Origin: Halanaerobiales bacterium
GTDB lineage: Bacteria > Bacillota > Halanaerobiia > Halanaerobiales > Halanaerobiaceae
Reading direction: 5' to 3'
DNA length: 64,000 bases
NCBI GenBank assembly: GCA_016278485.1
Contig: JADQBT010000007.1
Span: 49,284 to 113,283 of the forward strand
Within the stretch, counting starts at the first letter, position 1. The number at the start of each line of letters is the position of its first letter. Under the pieces are notes generated by a model. The model was given only the letters and a program-made list of their open reading frames with translations. It did not search any database and was not told where the DNA came from. Of the stretch, positions 1 through 8,964 are shown piece after piece. A program made the translations under genes and the position numbers.

Positions 1-1
1 T

Positions 2-625
2 TCTGGTGGGATTGATAGCCCAGTTGCTGGTTGGCTTGGTATGAAAAGAGGACTGGCTATTGATGCTGTTTACTTTCATACTTTTCCCTATACTGGAGAA
101 AGGGCTAAAGAGAAGGTTAAAGAATTAACAAAAATTTTAAGTAAATATTGTGGGAGAATTTTTCTGCACGTTGTTCATTTTACGGAGATACAGCGAGCAA
201 TTAATGAAGATTGTCCGGAAAGATATACTGTTACAATGATGCGAAGATTAATGTATCGAGTCGCTAATAAGATTGCGGCTGATAATCATCATCAAGTATT
301 GCTAAACGGAGAAAGCCTTGGCCAGGTTGCTAGCCAGACACTGGAGAGTATTATATCTACTGATGATGCGGCGGATTTGCCAGTCTTGCGACCTTTAATC
401 ACAATGAATAAAAATGAAATAATTAATTTAGCAAAAAAAATAGGTACTTACCAGACTTCAATTCAACCTTATGAAGATTGTTGTACTGTATTTGTGCCTG
501 ATAAACCAGTTACCAGGCCTTCACTTCAAGTTGCTAGAAATGCAGAAGCTAATCTGAATGTAGCTCAACTTGTTGAGGAAGCTATTGCTAAAACCGAGAT
601 AATTAAAGTAGAATCACCTCTTTAG
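2..625 (+). CDS. thiI: tRNA 4-thiouridine synthase ThiI, 3' part
   Basis: The gene enters from the left edge, so its N-terminal ferredoxin-like and THUMP domains lie outside the window. The first visible residues, SGGIDSPVAGW, are the PP-loop ATP-binding motif of ThiI. LLNGESLGQVASQTLES and YEDCCTVFVP follow in the conserved order. ThiI adenylates U8 of tRNA and transfers sulfur from a cysteine desulfurase, and it also feeds thiazole synthesis. The protein ends about 200 residues after the PP-loop without a rhodanese domain, as in Bacillus-type ThiI. A cysteine desulfurase that could supply sulfur lies at 11.4-12.6 kb but is not in the same operon. The family call is secure; only the 5' end is missing. 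Confidence 0.95.
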   Translation, partial: SGGIDSPVAGWLGMKRGLAIDAVYFHTFPYTGERAKEKVKELTKILSKYCGRIFLHVVHFTEIQRAINEDCPERYTVTMMRRLMYRVANKIAADNHHQVLLNGESLGQVASQTLESIISTDDAADLPVLRPLITMNKNEIINLAKKIGTYQTSIQPYEDCCTVFVPDKPVTRPSLQVARNAEANLNVAQLVEEAIAKTEIIKVESPL

Positions 626-709
626 AAAAGTATATAAAAATTGCAAATGTGCACTATAATAATATCGGCTTTTGGGTCGATATTATTTGTTTATAGTGGA
701 GGAATTTCA

Positions 710-1387
710 ATGCAAATAGTAATTGCTCGTACTACAATTTTATATTTGGTTGTTATAGTCGTAATTAGATTAATGGGTAAAAGGCAGATAGGAGAACTAC
801 AGCCTTTTGAATTAGCTATTACAATCATGATTTCAGCTCTGGCCGCTATTCCTATGGAGGATATCGGGATACCCTTAATATTTAGTCTCATACCTATTTT
901 ATTGCTTTTAGCTTTTCAAGAAATTATATCATTTGCCATGATGCGTTTTCCTTTTATGCGAGTTATTATCTGTGGTCGTCCAAATGTCATCATCAATAGA
1001 GGCGAAATTCAGGAAGAAGAATTAGAAAAATTAAGGATTAATCTGACTGATTTATTGGAACAGCTCAGGATCAAAGGTTATCACTCGCTTGATGATATTG
1101 AATATGCAATAATGGAAACTACTGGGGATATTAGTGTAATACCTAAAGCAACAAAAAGGCCGCTTATCCCATCAGACCTTGAGTTAACTCCAAGATATGA
1201 AGGTCTTCCCCTATCAATAATCATTGATGGACATCTGCAACCAGAAAATTTAGAGCAAACTGCTCATGATATGGCTTGGCTAAAAGATGAACTTAAAAAA
1301 AAGAATATTTATGATATAAAGGAATGTTTTTTTGCTGGGCTAAATTCACAAGGAAAGTTTATATGTCAAAAAAGAAAGGGAAAATAA
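710..1387 (+). CDS. DUF421 (YetF/YrbG-type) membrane protein
   Basis: This is a 225-residue protein. The ATG at 710 is chosen because GGAGG lies 8 bases upstream; a longer frame from 641 has no such site. The first ~75 residues hold two to three hydrophobic helices and the family signature RLMGKRQIGELQPFELAITI. The cytoplasmic part contains the conserved ICGRPNVIINRGEI strand and the LRIKGYHSLDDIEYAIMETTGDISVIPK block. The function of this family is not established in vegetative cells; relatives (SpoVA-associated, YetF) are linked to spores and membranes. The gene is followed after 1 base by a DUF4363 gene, the usual partner in Firmicutes, so the two probably act together. Confidence 0.9.
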   Translation: MQIVIARTTILYLVVIVVIRLMGKRQIGELQPFELAITIMISALAAIPMEDIGIPLIFSLIPILLLLAFQEIISFAMMRFPFMRVIICGRPNVIINRGEIQEEELEKLRINLTDLLEQLRIKGYHSLDDIEYAIMETTGDISVIPKATKRPLIPSDLELTPRYEGLPLSIIIDGHLQPENLEQTAHDMAWLKDELKKKNIYDIKECFFAGLNSQGKFICQKRKGK

Positions 1388-1388
1388 G

Positions 1389-1772
1389 ATGAGAAAATAT
1401 CTATCTGGAATTGCCATTTTAGTAATATTTATCTTTATAGCAGCTTTAATGGCCAGTCAGGAAGTTTCGGAAAGTTATCAGCAGTTAGATACACTTTTAC
1501 TTGAATTAAGAAATGAAGTTTTAGAAGAAAACTGGTCATCTGCCAAAAATACAGGCGAAAAATTAGATTTAACTTGGACACAAATAATGAGATATTTACC
1601 AACACTCATTGACCACTCAGAAGTACATGATTTAGAAATTAGGCTTGCTCTTATTATAACTCATTTGGAATATCAAAAAAAAGATCATTTATTGCCTGAG
1701 ATTGCTGTCGCCAGAGAACTAGCCAGCAATATTAAAGAGCAAGAGAAACTTTCTTTAAAAAATATTTTCTAG
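1389..1772 (+). CDS. DUF4363 family membrane-anchored protein
   Basis: This is a 127-residue protein with one N-terminal transmembrane segment (residues ~5-23) and a helical extracytoplasmic domain. Its order (anchor, SYQQLDTLLLELRNEVLEENW, a W..IM motif, DLEIRLALIITHLEYQ) fits DUF4363, which typically sits directly downstream of DUF421 genes as here. It starts one base after the DUF421 stop, so the two are co-translated. Its stop overlaps by 4 bases the stop of the convergent ParB-like gene. Biochemical function is unknown; partnership with the DUF421 protein is inferred from conserved neighbourhood. Confidence 0.8.
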   Translation: MRKYLSGIAILVIFIFIAALMASQEVSESYQQLDTLLLELRNEVLEENWSSAKNTGEKLDLTWTQIMRYLPTLIDHSEVHDLEIRLALIITHLEYQKKDHLLPEIAVARELASNIKEQEKLSLKNIF

Positions 1773-2716
1773 TTCTGGTTTCTATTTTTTATATCTAAAA
1801 TCATTTCTTCAATAGATTCTTCTCTTAACTTAGGGATCATTACTTCAAGCACTTGATAAATATATAAAAATTCATCTATTATACTTGCCTCTGCTTCTGC
1901 ATTTAAATTACTTATTTCCGCCATTACCTTTTCTAACTTATCACTCATTCTGGAAAAGGAACGGACTAAACTTTTTTCTGGGTTTTTATTGTTTCCCTTT
2001 TTATTATCTTTAAGATAATCTTTGACTCGCATTCTCTCTCTCTTTAGTAAGATGGTTGCTAATGCTTCTTCCATTGGAATGTGTAGATACTTATAAAAAA
2101 TATTTATTATCTCTTTTGTTTCACTTTTACTTAAATTATACTGGATTATTCCATCTAATAAATTTTTTATTTTTGTGGGGTCACCTGTTCTACTGGCCAG
2201 AGATTTTGCCAGGGTAATATGGGAAAGAGTGACAGGTGAATCGTCATCTAGAACGGCCTGCTGATATTTTGGAGCTACATCTAAGATATTCAACCATTCT
2301 GTTAAAGTTGTGCGAGGTACACCAATTCTCTGGCTCGCATCTTTTTTTGTTAAATCATTATCATCCATAAATTGTTGGATAGAAGTGGCTCTTTCTAATG
2401 GATTTAACTCTTGACGCTGCAAATTTTCAACTAATTGAATCTGGCGGAACATTTGCTCATCTATTTTTTCTTTTATTATAACAGCAGCGATTTCTTTTGT
2501 GTCTTTGGTTTTTTGCATAGCCCGGTATCTACGTTCACCCGCAATTAACAAATATTGATTATTTATTTCTTGAACAATGATTGGCTGTAGTTGGCCTACT
2601 TCTGTCATTGAACTAGCTAATTCTTGCAATTTTTCTTCATCAAACTTTTTACGAGGCTGGTTATCTGATTTAATAATCTGTTCTAATGGTATTTTTTTAT
2701 ATTCCATATTATTCAT
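1769..2716 (-). CDS. ParB/Spo0J-family nucleoid-binding protein (orphan)
   Basis: This is a 315-residue protein. The N-terminal ParB/sulfiredoxin-fold CTPase domain shows DNQPRKKFDEEKLQELASSM, GQLQPIIV and the GERRYRAMQ motif (about residues 13-66). QLVENLQRQELNPLERATSIQQFM follows, then an HTH around residues 125-150 (TKKDASQRIGVPRTTLTEWL). Canonical Spo0J or Noc genes sit with soj or rsmG-mnmG near the origin. This copy has no ParA partner and faces murB divergently, so it is an orphan paralog. The C-terminal half is diverged and rich in Lys and Glu. It could be a Noc-like occlusion factor, a chromosome organiser or a plasmid-derived copy; the sequence does not decide. Confidence 0.85.
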   Translation of the reverse strand: MNNMEYKKIPLEQIIKSDNQPRKKFDEEKLQELASSMTEVGQLQPIIVQEINNQYLLIAGERRYRAMQKTKDTKEIAAVIIKEKIDEQMFRQIQLVENLQRQELNPLERATSIQQFMDDNDLTKKDASQRIGVPRTTLTEWLNILDVAPKYQQAVLDDDSPVTLSHITLAKSLASRTGDPTKIKNLLDGIIQYNLSKSETKEIINIFYKYLHIPMEEALATILLKRERMRVKDYLKDNKKGNNKNPEKSLVRSFSRMSDKLEKVMAEISNLNAEAEASIIDEFLYIYQVLEVMIPKLREESIEEMILDIKNRNQN

Positions 2717-2805
2717 TTTAATCTCTCCTATTAATTTGGCTAAATTCTGTATCTATGTTAAAATTATATTAAATATTTTACTTTTTTTGTAAAGGGGTGT
2801 GGGAA

Positions 2806-3717
2806 ATGACTATATATAACATTCTATCAGAAAGAATAGGAAAAATAAAAGGGTTACAGTTAAAGAAAAATATCCCATTAAAAGATTATACTACTTTTGC
2901 AGTGGGAGGGCCAGCAGATTTTTTTCTTAAACCCGAGAAGATATCCCATTTAACGCAAGCTTTACCTATCATTCAAGAATTAAAAATACCATACTTTATT
3001 TTAGGAAAAGGAAGTAATTTAATTGTTGGAGATAAGGGCTTTCGTGGAATTATTATTTATACTGGCCAATTAAGAGAATATACCATCAAAGAAAATAGAA
3101 TTACAGCAATGAGTGGATTATTATTGCATGAATTAGCCGAGATAACCTGTCAGACAGAATTATCAGGCTTAGAGTTTGCTAGTGGGATTCCTGGTTCATT
3201 AGGGGGAGCTCTTTACATGAATGCAGGTGCTTATGGTGGTGAGATGAAAGATCTAGTTAAAAAAGCTAAAATAGTAACTATGTCAGGTGAGGTGAAAGAA
3301 TTAACTGCTAGTCAACTGGAATTAGACTATCGGCATAGTATATTACAAGAGGAGGATTATCTAGCCTACTCAGTTACTCTGGCCCTGACTTCTGGTCTGC
3401 GAGAAGAGATAAGAAAAAAAATCAATAAATTACATGATAAACGTTGGAGTAAACAGCCAATGGAATGGCCGAGTGCAGGGAGTATATTCAAAAGACCGCC
3501 AGGTCATTATACTGGTCCATTGATTGAAAAAGCAGGTATGAAAGGTGCTTCTTTTGGTGGAGCTAAAGTTTCTGAAAAACATGCTGGTTTTATCATAAAT
3601 AAAAATAATGCCACGGCAGAGGATATAGTTCAGTTGATTGAATTAGTTAAAAAAGAAGTATATAAAATAAGCGGAGTTGAACTGGAAGTTGAACCCCGCT
3701 TTGTTGGTGAGTTTTAA
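2806..3717 (+). CDS. murB: UDP-N-acetylenolpyruvoylglucosamine reductase MurB
   Basis: This 303-residue FAD-dependent enzyme reduces UDP-GlcNAc-enolpyruvate to UDP-MurNAc in cytoplasmic peptidoglycan precursor synthesis. The flavin-binding region is clear: TTFAVGGPADFFLKP, ILGKGSNLIVGD, GLEFASGIPGSLGGALYMNAGAYGG. The catalytic serine lies in AGSIFKRP and the C-terminal acid in VELEVEPRFVG. The compact C-terminus matches type II MurB of Firmicutes. The ATG at 2806 is chosen because AAAGGGG ends 8 bases before it; the GTG at 2797 is part of that site. The gene is divergent from the ParB-like gene, and its stop overlaps the stop of the convergent GIY-YIG gene by 3 bases. Confidence 0.96.
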   Translation: MTIYNILSERIGKIKGLQLKKNIPLKDYTTFAVGGPADFFLKPEKISHLTQALPIIQELKIPYFILGKGSNLIVGDKGFRGIIIYTGQLREYTIKENRITAMSGLLLHELAEITCQTELSGLEFASGIPGSLGGALYMNAGAYGGEMKDLVKKAKIVTMSGEVKELTASQLELDYRHSILQEEDYLAYSVTLALTSGLREEIRKKINKLHDKRWSKQPMEWPSAGSIFKRPPGHYTGPLIEKAGMKGASFGGAKVSEKHAGFIINKNNATAEDIVQLIELVKKEVYKISGVELEVEPRFVGEF

Positions 3718-3974
3718 AGATTTAACTGAAAGTTACCTGAAATAAGAGCTTCCTTTTTTTTACGAGGGAGCTTTTTGATTGCATATTCAATTTTCTGTGC
3801 TTTACTTCTGGTTGAATATTTCTTTTTATATTTAAGTTTAACAGGTCTTCTGCCGCGGGTATACTTTGCTCCCAAGCCGGCATTGTGTTCTTCTAATCTT
3901 CTTTCAGGATCGGTAGTATAACCAGTGTAAAGTGTTTTATCTTTACACTCTAAAATATAAACAAAATGATTAAT
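3714..3974 (-). CDS. GIY-YIG nuclease-like protein (UPF0213/YazA type), AUU start
   Basis: Reading the minus strand gives an ~86-residue frame with the GIY-YIG core VYILECKDKTLYTGYTTDPERRLEEHN, then GAKYTRGRRPVKLKY and a YAIKKLPRKKKEALI tail, as in YazA/UPF0213 proteins. There is no ATG, GTG or TTG before the core. The only plausible start is an ATT at 3974-3972, which overlaps the stop of the upstream ferritin-like gene, so translation may be coupled. Standard gene callers would miss it. These small proteins carry a single nuclease fold of unclear cellular role. The frame is intact to a TAA that overlaps the murB stop region. Confidence 0.8.
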   Translation of the reverse strand: MNHFVYILECKDKTLYTGYTTDPERRLEEHNAGLGAKYTRGRRPVKLKYKKKYSTRSKAQKIEYAIKKLPRKKKEALISGNFQLNL

Positions 3975-4458
3975 TATTGTTCATCTCTTCTGCATAATGA
4001 CTTAAATCCCTTAAATGTTGTTTTTCTTCGCTAATTAGTTTTTCTAATACTTCTAAAGTATCTCCCTGGTTATAATCATACATTTCCCGATAAAATAGAA
4101 TAGAATCTTTTTCGGCTTGAATGGCTAGTCTAATAGCCCGGTCCATGTTTTCTAATGCCTTAGCTGATTCGGAACCGACAGTTGGAGGGAAAACGGAATA
4201 TTCTATTAAATAATTAAAATATGCACTAACTTCTTCTTCATATAGATACTCAGCTTTCTTTGGGTCAGCATCAATTTTTTTAGTTAACTCTACGAAACGA
4301 TCATAATGATCTTGTTCATCATCAGCTAATTTTGTAAACAAACTTTTAAGTTCAGGATTATCAGTTGCTTCTTTTTGTTTTAAATAAAAATCACGGCCTC
4401 TTTGTTCAATATCTTTGGCCATCTTCATAACTTCTAAATTACTGAAACGTTCTTTCAT
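3970..4458 (-). CDS. Ferritin-like / rubrerythrin-family diiron protein
   Basis: This 162-residue, almost fully helical protein has the four-helix ferritin-like pattern. IEQRGRDFY and DDEQDHYDRF occupy the first helix pair, and IQAEKDSILFYREM and ISEEKQHLRDL the second. These supply the glutamates and histidines expected of a diiron site. The C-terminal rubredoxin domain of classical rubrerythrin is absent. Such stand-alone erythrin-type proteins in anaerobes are associated with peroxide reduction or iron handling; the exact substrate cannot be told. A good GGAGC site precedes the ATG at 4458. The downstream GIY-YIG frame overlaps its stop by a few bases. Confidence 0.85.
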   Translation of the reverse strand: MKERFSNLEVMKMAKDIEQRGRDFYLKQKEATDNPELKSLFTKLADDEQDHYDRFVELTKKIDADPKKAEYLYEEEVSAYFNYLIEYSVFPPTVGSESAKALENMDRAIRLAIQAEKDSILFYREMYDYNQGDTLEVLEKLISEEKQHLRDLSHYAEEMNNN

Positions 4459-4687
4459 TTTTATGCTCCTTTCAAAATACTTTATTTTTATTACTTAATA
4501 ATAATTACTACAAATATATTATCTTTCCTGCCTAAAAAATCAATTAATATAAATCATTTAAGCAAGATTAGCTATTTGCATGAGATAAATTATTAAATAA
4601 TAGGATGCATTTATAAAATTCAAAAAATTTTTAACTTTAAGCAGGAATTTATTTATGAATCTTGAATATAAATAATAACAGAGTTAC

Positions 4688-4700
4688 TAAACCGCTTTCG
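4688..4700. promoter_or_regulatory. Candidate LacI-family operator
   Basis: On the minus strand this reads CGAAAGCGGTTTA, close to the CG-centred palindromes bound by LacI/CcpA-type repressors. It lies about 50 bases upstream of the LacI-type gene, where an autoregulatory operator would be expected. Only the core and about ten of twelve consensus positions fit, so the call is tentative. Confidence 0.35.
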
Positions 4701-4747
4701 TAAATAATATTTAAACAAATATACTTAAAAGATGGAGTTGAATTTTT

Positions 4748-5755
4748 ATGGTAACTATCAAAGATATAGCTCGCAAAGCAAATGTATCTATTACAACAGT
4801 TTCTAAAGTTATGAACAACTATTCTGATATTAGCGAAGAAACAAAGAAAAAAGTACAAAAAATTATTGAGGATAACAATTATCGTCCTAATGCAAATGCT
4901 CGAAGTTTAAGTACAAATAAATCTTATTCAATTGGATTGTTTTTTAAAGATCATCAGAATTCGGGACTTAGACATCCATTCTTTCGGGATATAATTTATG
5001 GTTTAGAACAAGAATTTTGCAATTTTGGTTATGACCTAATTCTTTTTTCTAATAAATGGGGTGATAAATTTAAGTATCTAGAAAAATGTAACCATCGTAA
5101 AGTAGATGGCGCAATACTTATGGGTATGCCAAGAACAGATGCTGATTTAAAAGAGTTACTTGAAGCGAAGATACCTTCAATGTTTATTGACCTTGATATT
5201 TTAGGTGAAACAGCAAGTTATGTTATGTCTAATAATGTTAAAGGGGCTAAATTAGCCGTAAAACATCTCTATGAACTTGGTCACCGCAAGATTGCAACTA
5301 TTATGGGGGAAAACATGACTAAGCCGGCTCAAGACAGACTCGAGGGCTATAAAGAGGCTCTAAAGGAATATGATATCCCTTTTAGAAAAGAGTGGAGTTT
5401 AGAGGGTGAGTTTTCAGAAAAATATGGGTTTAAATCCATGCAAAAATTAATAGAGCAAAAAGAACGTCCTACCGCAATTTTCTGTCAGGGCGACCAGATA
5501 GCTATCGGAGCAATAAAAGCTATTCATAAAAGTAAATACGATGTACCTGCTGATTTTTCGGTAATAGGTTTTGATGATATTGAAATTAGTCGTTATATAG
5601 AACCACAACTTACTACAATCCAACAAAATAAGTTTGAGATGGGTAAAAAGGCTGCCAAACAGTTAATTAATATTATTAATCATCCAGAAGAAAAATATTC
5701 TCCCGTTATTCTCCCTACAAAACTAGTTAAACGTAAATCCTGCCGAAAAATATAA
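4748..5755 (+). CDS. LacI-family transcriptional regulator
   Basis: This is a 335-residue repressor. The N-terminal HTH (residues ~2-50) reads VTIKDIARKANVSITTVSKVMNNYSDISEETKKKV with the hinge helix NYRPNANARSLS. The rest is a periplasmic-binding-protein-like effector domain with VIGFDDIEISRYIEPQLTTIQQ near the C-terminus. It heads a co-directional cluster of two sugar permeases, a binding protein and a GH94 phosphorylase, so it most likely controls them in response to a disaccharide or its phosphate. The ATG at 4748 follows GATGGAG. A candidate operator lies at 4688-4700. The effector cannot be read from the sequence. Confidence 0.92.
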   Translation: MVTIKDIARKANVSITTVSKVMNNYSDISEETKKKVQKIIEDNNYRPNANARSLSTNKSYSIGLFFKDHQNSGLRHPFFRDIIYGLEQEFCNFGYDLILFSNKWGDKFKYLEKCNHRKVDGAILMGMPRTDADLKELLEAKIPSMFIDLDILGETASYVMSNNVKGAKLAVKHLYELGHRKIATIMGENMTKPAQDRLEGYKEALKEYDIPFRKEWSLEGEFSEKYGFKSMQKLIEQKERPTAIFCQGDQIAIGAIKAIHKSKYDVPADFSVIGFDDIEISRYIEPQLTTIQQNKFEMGKKAAKQLINIINHPEEKYSPVILPTKLVKRKSCRKI

Positions 5756-5781
5756 AAATATATTAAAAAGAGGTGATCATA

Positions 5782-6675
5782 ATGAGCAAAAAAGGTTTAG
5801 CATATTTTTTAATACTACCAGCTCTACTGGCTTTATTATTTGTCCATGTCATTCCCATGATCTGGGGAATAGTTATTAGTTTTCTTGATTTAAATGTTCG
5901 CAATATTATAAATTGGCAGAGTGCTCCGTTTGTAAAATTGCAAAATTATATGTTGGTTTTTAAACCTGGCACAGTTATCTTTACTGGTTTTTGGAGATCA
6001 GTAATTAATATAACTAAATTTGGCTTAATTACAATTATTAGTGGTTATTTTATAGGGTTGGGAGTTGCACTTCTCTTGAATAAAGATTTTCCGGGAAGAA
6101 CTATTATGAGAGGATTAATTTTGTTACCATTTGTTACTCCCGATACAGTAGCTTTTAGCTTTTGGCGCTTTATTTTCAGATCTAGAATAGGAATTTTAAA
6201 TGATATGTTAAAGTCTTTGGGGATAATTCAGGATAATATAATTTGGCTGGTGGGAGATCGTAGTTTATATGCTGTTGCTATTGCTAGTATCTGGAAAGGT
6301 TGGCCTCTGGTTGCTTTAATGCTTTTAGCTGCCTTGCAGCAGATTCCCCAACAACTTTATGATGCAGCTAAAATTGATGGTGCTAATGCCTGGCAAAGGT
6401 TTAAATATGTAACCTTTCCTTATCTTAAACCAGTAACTAAGACGCTTATTATTTTTAATATATTATGGAACTTTAATGCATTTAACCAATTTAGAGTGAT
6501 GTTGAGTGAAAATCCAGGCAGACAGGCAGATATACCCGCTTTGTTTATAATGCGTCAGGCTTTTAACCATTTTAAATATGGACAGGGGGCGGCCTTGTCT
6601 ATAGTTTTATTATTAATTATGTTAGTATTCACTGGTATTTATTTTTATGTTTTTCGGGTGAAGTCTGATTCTTAG
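5782..6675 (+). CDS. Sugar ABC transporter permease (MalF type)
   Basis: This 297-residue inner-membrane permease has six predicted helices. The cytoplasmic EAA-type loop reads AAKIDGANAWQRFKYVTFPYLKP, which docks the ATPase. Its start is the ATG at 5782, nine bases inside a longer GTG frame, because AGAGGTG is then correctly spaced. It works with the MalG-type permease 22 bases downstream and the binding protein at 7660. No ATPase gene is present in this cluster, which is common for CUT1 importers that share an MsmK-type ATPase encoded elsewhere. The substrate is inferred to be a beta-linked disaccharide from the downstream phosphorylase. Confidence 0.92.
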   Translation: MSKKGLAYFLILPALLALLFVHVIPMIWGIVISFLDLNVRNIINWQSAPFVKLQNYMLVFKPGTVIFTGFWRSVINITKFGLITIISGYFIGLGVALLLNKDFPGRTIMRGLILLPFVTPDTVAFSFWRFIFRSRIGILNDMLKSLGIIQDNIIWLVGDRSLYAVAIASIWKGWPLVALMLLAALQQIPQQLYDAAKIDGANAWQRFKYVTFPYLKPVTKTLIIFNILWNFNAFNQFRVMLSENPGRQADIPALFIMRQAFNHFKYGQGAALSIVLLLIMLVFTGIYFYVFRVKSDS

Positions 6676-6697
6676 AATTTAGGAGGGGGGGATTACT

Positions 6698-7552
6698 GTG
6701 AGAAAAAGAAAATATGAAATTTTTAAAAAAATCTGTTTTGCTCTAGCGATAATGCTTGTGATCTTAATCGTACTTGTTCCATATATGTGGATGGTTTCTA
6801 ATTCTTTTAAAACTAATTTAGAAATTCAAGGTATGGAGCCTAGTTGGATTCCTAAAACATTTACTTTTGAGAATTATAAGAGAATGAATGAATTGGTTCC
6901 AATCTGGCATTATTTCAAAAATAGTATGATTATAAGTACAGGAACCATGATTTTAACACTCCTGCTCGGAACACTAGCCGCTTATGCTTTATCAAGGTTT
7001 AAATTTAAGGGGAGAACTCCTTATATTATGACTTTATTTTCAACTCAAGTTTTACCAGGAATATTATTTCTGATTCCTTATTTCGTTATTTTCAATTGGA
7101 TTTTTCAGACATTTGGCTTAAAAATGACAAATACTTATTATGGTTTAATAATTACATATACTCAATTTTCACTACCTTTTGCAACATTAATGATCATGAA
7201 TTATCTAGATTCGGTTCCTCGTGAAATAGATGAACAGGCAATGATAGATGGTTGTTCACGCCCAGAAGCTCTCATTAGAGTGATAATTCCACTTGCTAAA
7301 CCAGGTATTGCAGCAGCAGGTATTTACTCTTTTTGGATGGGCTGGAATGAGATACTTTTCGCACAGATTTTAACTAGGGAAGATGTTCGGCCTTTAGCGG
7401 TAGGTTTATTAGATTTTAGACAATTGACTAAATCTCAATGGGGTAGTATGATGGCGGCCTGTATTGTTACAACAATACCAGTAATAATTCTTTTTTCAAT
7501 AATGTCTAAAGAGATTGTCTCAGGACTTACTTCTGGAGCTACTAAAGGATAA
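6698..7552 (+). CDS. Sugar ABC transporter permease (MalG type)
   Basis: This 284-residue permease starts at a GTG preceded by AGGAGGGGGG. It has six hydrophobic segments and the EAA loop EQAMIDGCSRPEALIRVIIPLAKPG. The C-terminal SKEIVSGLTSGATKG is typical of MalG-family proteins. It pairs with the preceding MalF-type protein to form the membrane channel of a CUT1 importer. The next 107 bases contain no gene and no clear terminator before the binding-protein gene. Confidence 0.92.
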   Translation: MRKRKYEIFKKICFALAIMLVILIVLVPYMWMVSNSFKTNLEIQGMEPSWIPKTFTFENYKRMNELVPIWHYFKNSMIISTGTMILTLLLGTLAAYALSRFKFKGRTPYIMTLFSTQVLPGILFLIPYFVIFNWIFQTFGLKMTNTYYGLIITYTQFSLPFATLMIMNYLDSVPREIDEQAMIDGCSRPEALIRVIIPLAKPGIAAAGIYSFWMGWNEILFAQILTREDVRPLAVGLLDFRQLTKSQWGSMMAACIVTTIPVIILFSIMSKEIVSGLTSGATKG

Positions 7553-7659
7553 TTAATTAGGGGAGGTGATTTACCAAATATTAGTTAGGGACGACTCATT
7601 TGTTAAGCAAGATTTACTTAAAAGATTCTAGGGTCAAAAATTTGAAGGAGGTTATTTAA

Positions 7660-8919
7660 TTGAAAAAGCTAATTACCTTGCTCACTATTTTAAGTCTTAT
7701 TATTGTGGGGACTGTTTCAGCTGGAGCAGTAACTATTGAAATGCAAGCGATGGGCAATGCACCTGCTCAATTACATCAAGCATGGATGGAAGAAAAAGCA
7801 GCTGAGTTTAAAGCAGAGACTGGCATAACTGTTGAGTTTAATCAAATTTCATGGGGAGAAGAAATGCAAAGAATTCCTCTGGCTATTACAACTGGTGATG
7901 GTGCCAATGCAATGCAGGTTGGTACAACTCAGAATCCGTTTTTTGCTGGTACTGGTGGCTTACTAAAAATTGATATGATTGATTTTGGCGGAGAAGATGC
8001 TTTTATGCCAGCCAACTTAAAGTCTACTAAATTGGATGGTACTAGCTATGGGGTACCTTGGTTTGCTGAGACAAGAGTTCTTTTCTATAATACTGAAATG
8101 TTTGCAGAAGCAGGAGTAGAAAATCCTCCCCAGACCTGGGAAGAATTAGTTGAGGTCGGAGAAAAAATTATTGAGACACATGGAGAAGGTACAGCGATTG
8201 CAGTTGCTGGAACAAGTGCCTGGGATTTAATACACAACTGGGCGATTTTACTTTGGTCACATGGTGGAGAAATGTTAAATGCTGATAATACTGAAGCTTT
8301 ATTTAATAGTGAGGCTGGAGTAGCAGCTATGAAATATTATGTTGGCTTGGTAGATAAAGGATTAGCTTCTAGAGCCTGTGCTGAGTATAACCAACCTCAG
8401 GTAGATGCTGCATTTATTAATGGTGATGTAGCTATGGCTGTCATGGGTCCTTGGAACATAGCTGATATTAGAGATGAAAACCCTGACCTTCCTTATGCAG
8501 TAGTTGAGCCACCTGCAGGTCCAGCTGGAAGAGCAGCTTTTTCCGGAGGTAGTAACTTAGTTATCCGCGCTAATGCTTCAGAAGAAGAAGTTAATGCTGC
8601 TAAACAATGGGTGCAATTCCTAACTAAAGATGAAATTCTGATAGATTATACTAAAAATCTAACTAATATGTTACCAGCTACAAAGTCAGCATTTGATGAC
8701 CCTTATTATGAAACAGAAACAATGAAAGTCTTCAAAAAAGCACTTGGTTATGCGACTGCTTACCCACCTTTGGTAGAGTGGGCTGAAATTGAACAGGCAA
8801 TTGTAAGAAACTTTAACAATGTGTTGACAGATTATGTAAATGGAGATTATGATGAAAATACCGCTAAAAAATATCTAGACCAGGCAGCTGAACAAGTAAA
8901 TAAAATATTAAATGATTAA
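7660..8919 (+). CDS. Sugar-binding protein, ABC transporter family 1
   Basis: This 419-residue extracytoplasmic solute-binding protein starts at TTG with AAGGAGG 8 bases upstream. The signal peptide (residues ~1-23) ends at VSAGA without a lipobox cysteine, which suggests a free periplasmic protein and hence an outer membrane. The mature part has the family 1 layout: VTIEMQAMGNAP, AAEFKAETGITVEFNQISWGEE, YGVPWFAETRVLFYNTEMF and GDVAMAVMGPWNIADI. It should deliver a disaccharide to the two permeases upstream. A GC-rich hairpin lies between this gene and the phosphorylase gene. Confidence 0.93.
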   Translation: MKKLITLLTILSLIIVGTVSAGAVTIEMQAMGNAPAQLHQAWMEEKAAEFKAETGITVEFNQISWGEEMQRIPLAITTGDGANAMQVGTTQNPFFAGTGGLLKIDMIDFGGEDAFMPANLKSTKLDGTSYGVPWFAETRVLFYNTEMFAEAGVENPPQTWEELVEVGEKIIETHGEGTAIAVAGTSAWDLIHNWAILLWSHGGEMLNADNTEALFNSEAGVAAMKYYVGLVDKGLASRACAEYNQPQVDAAFINGDVAMAVMGPWNIADIRDENPDLPYAVVEPPAGPAGRAAFSGGSNLVIRANASEEEVNAAKQWVQFLTKDEILIDYTKNLTNMLPATKSAFDDPYYETETMKVFKKALGYATAYPPLVEWAEIEQAIVRNFNNVLTDYVNGDYDENTAKKYLDQAAEQVNKILND

Positions 8920-8931
8920 TAAAGAACTAAC

Positions 8932-8964
8932 TGGGAGGGGGAGTTTCTCTCTCCCTTTATTTTT
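8932..8964 (+). terminator. Hairpin with T-run between binding protein and phosphorylase genes
   Basis: GGGAG...GAG pairs with CTC...CTCCC around a short loop and is followed by a T-rich run (TTTATTTTT). It looks like a partial intrinsic terminator or 3' stabiliser inside the operon. This would let more binding protein than phosphorylase be made. Confidence 0.6.
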
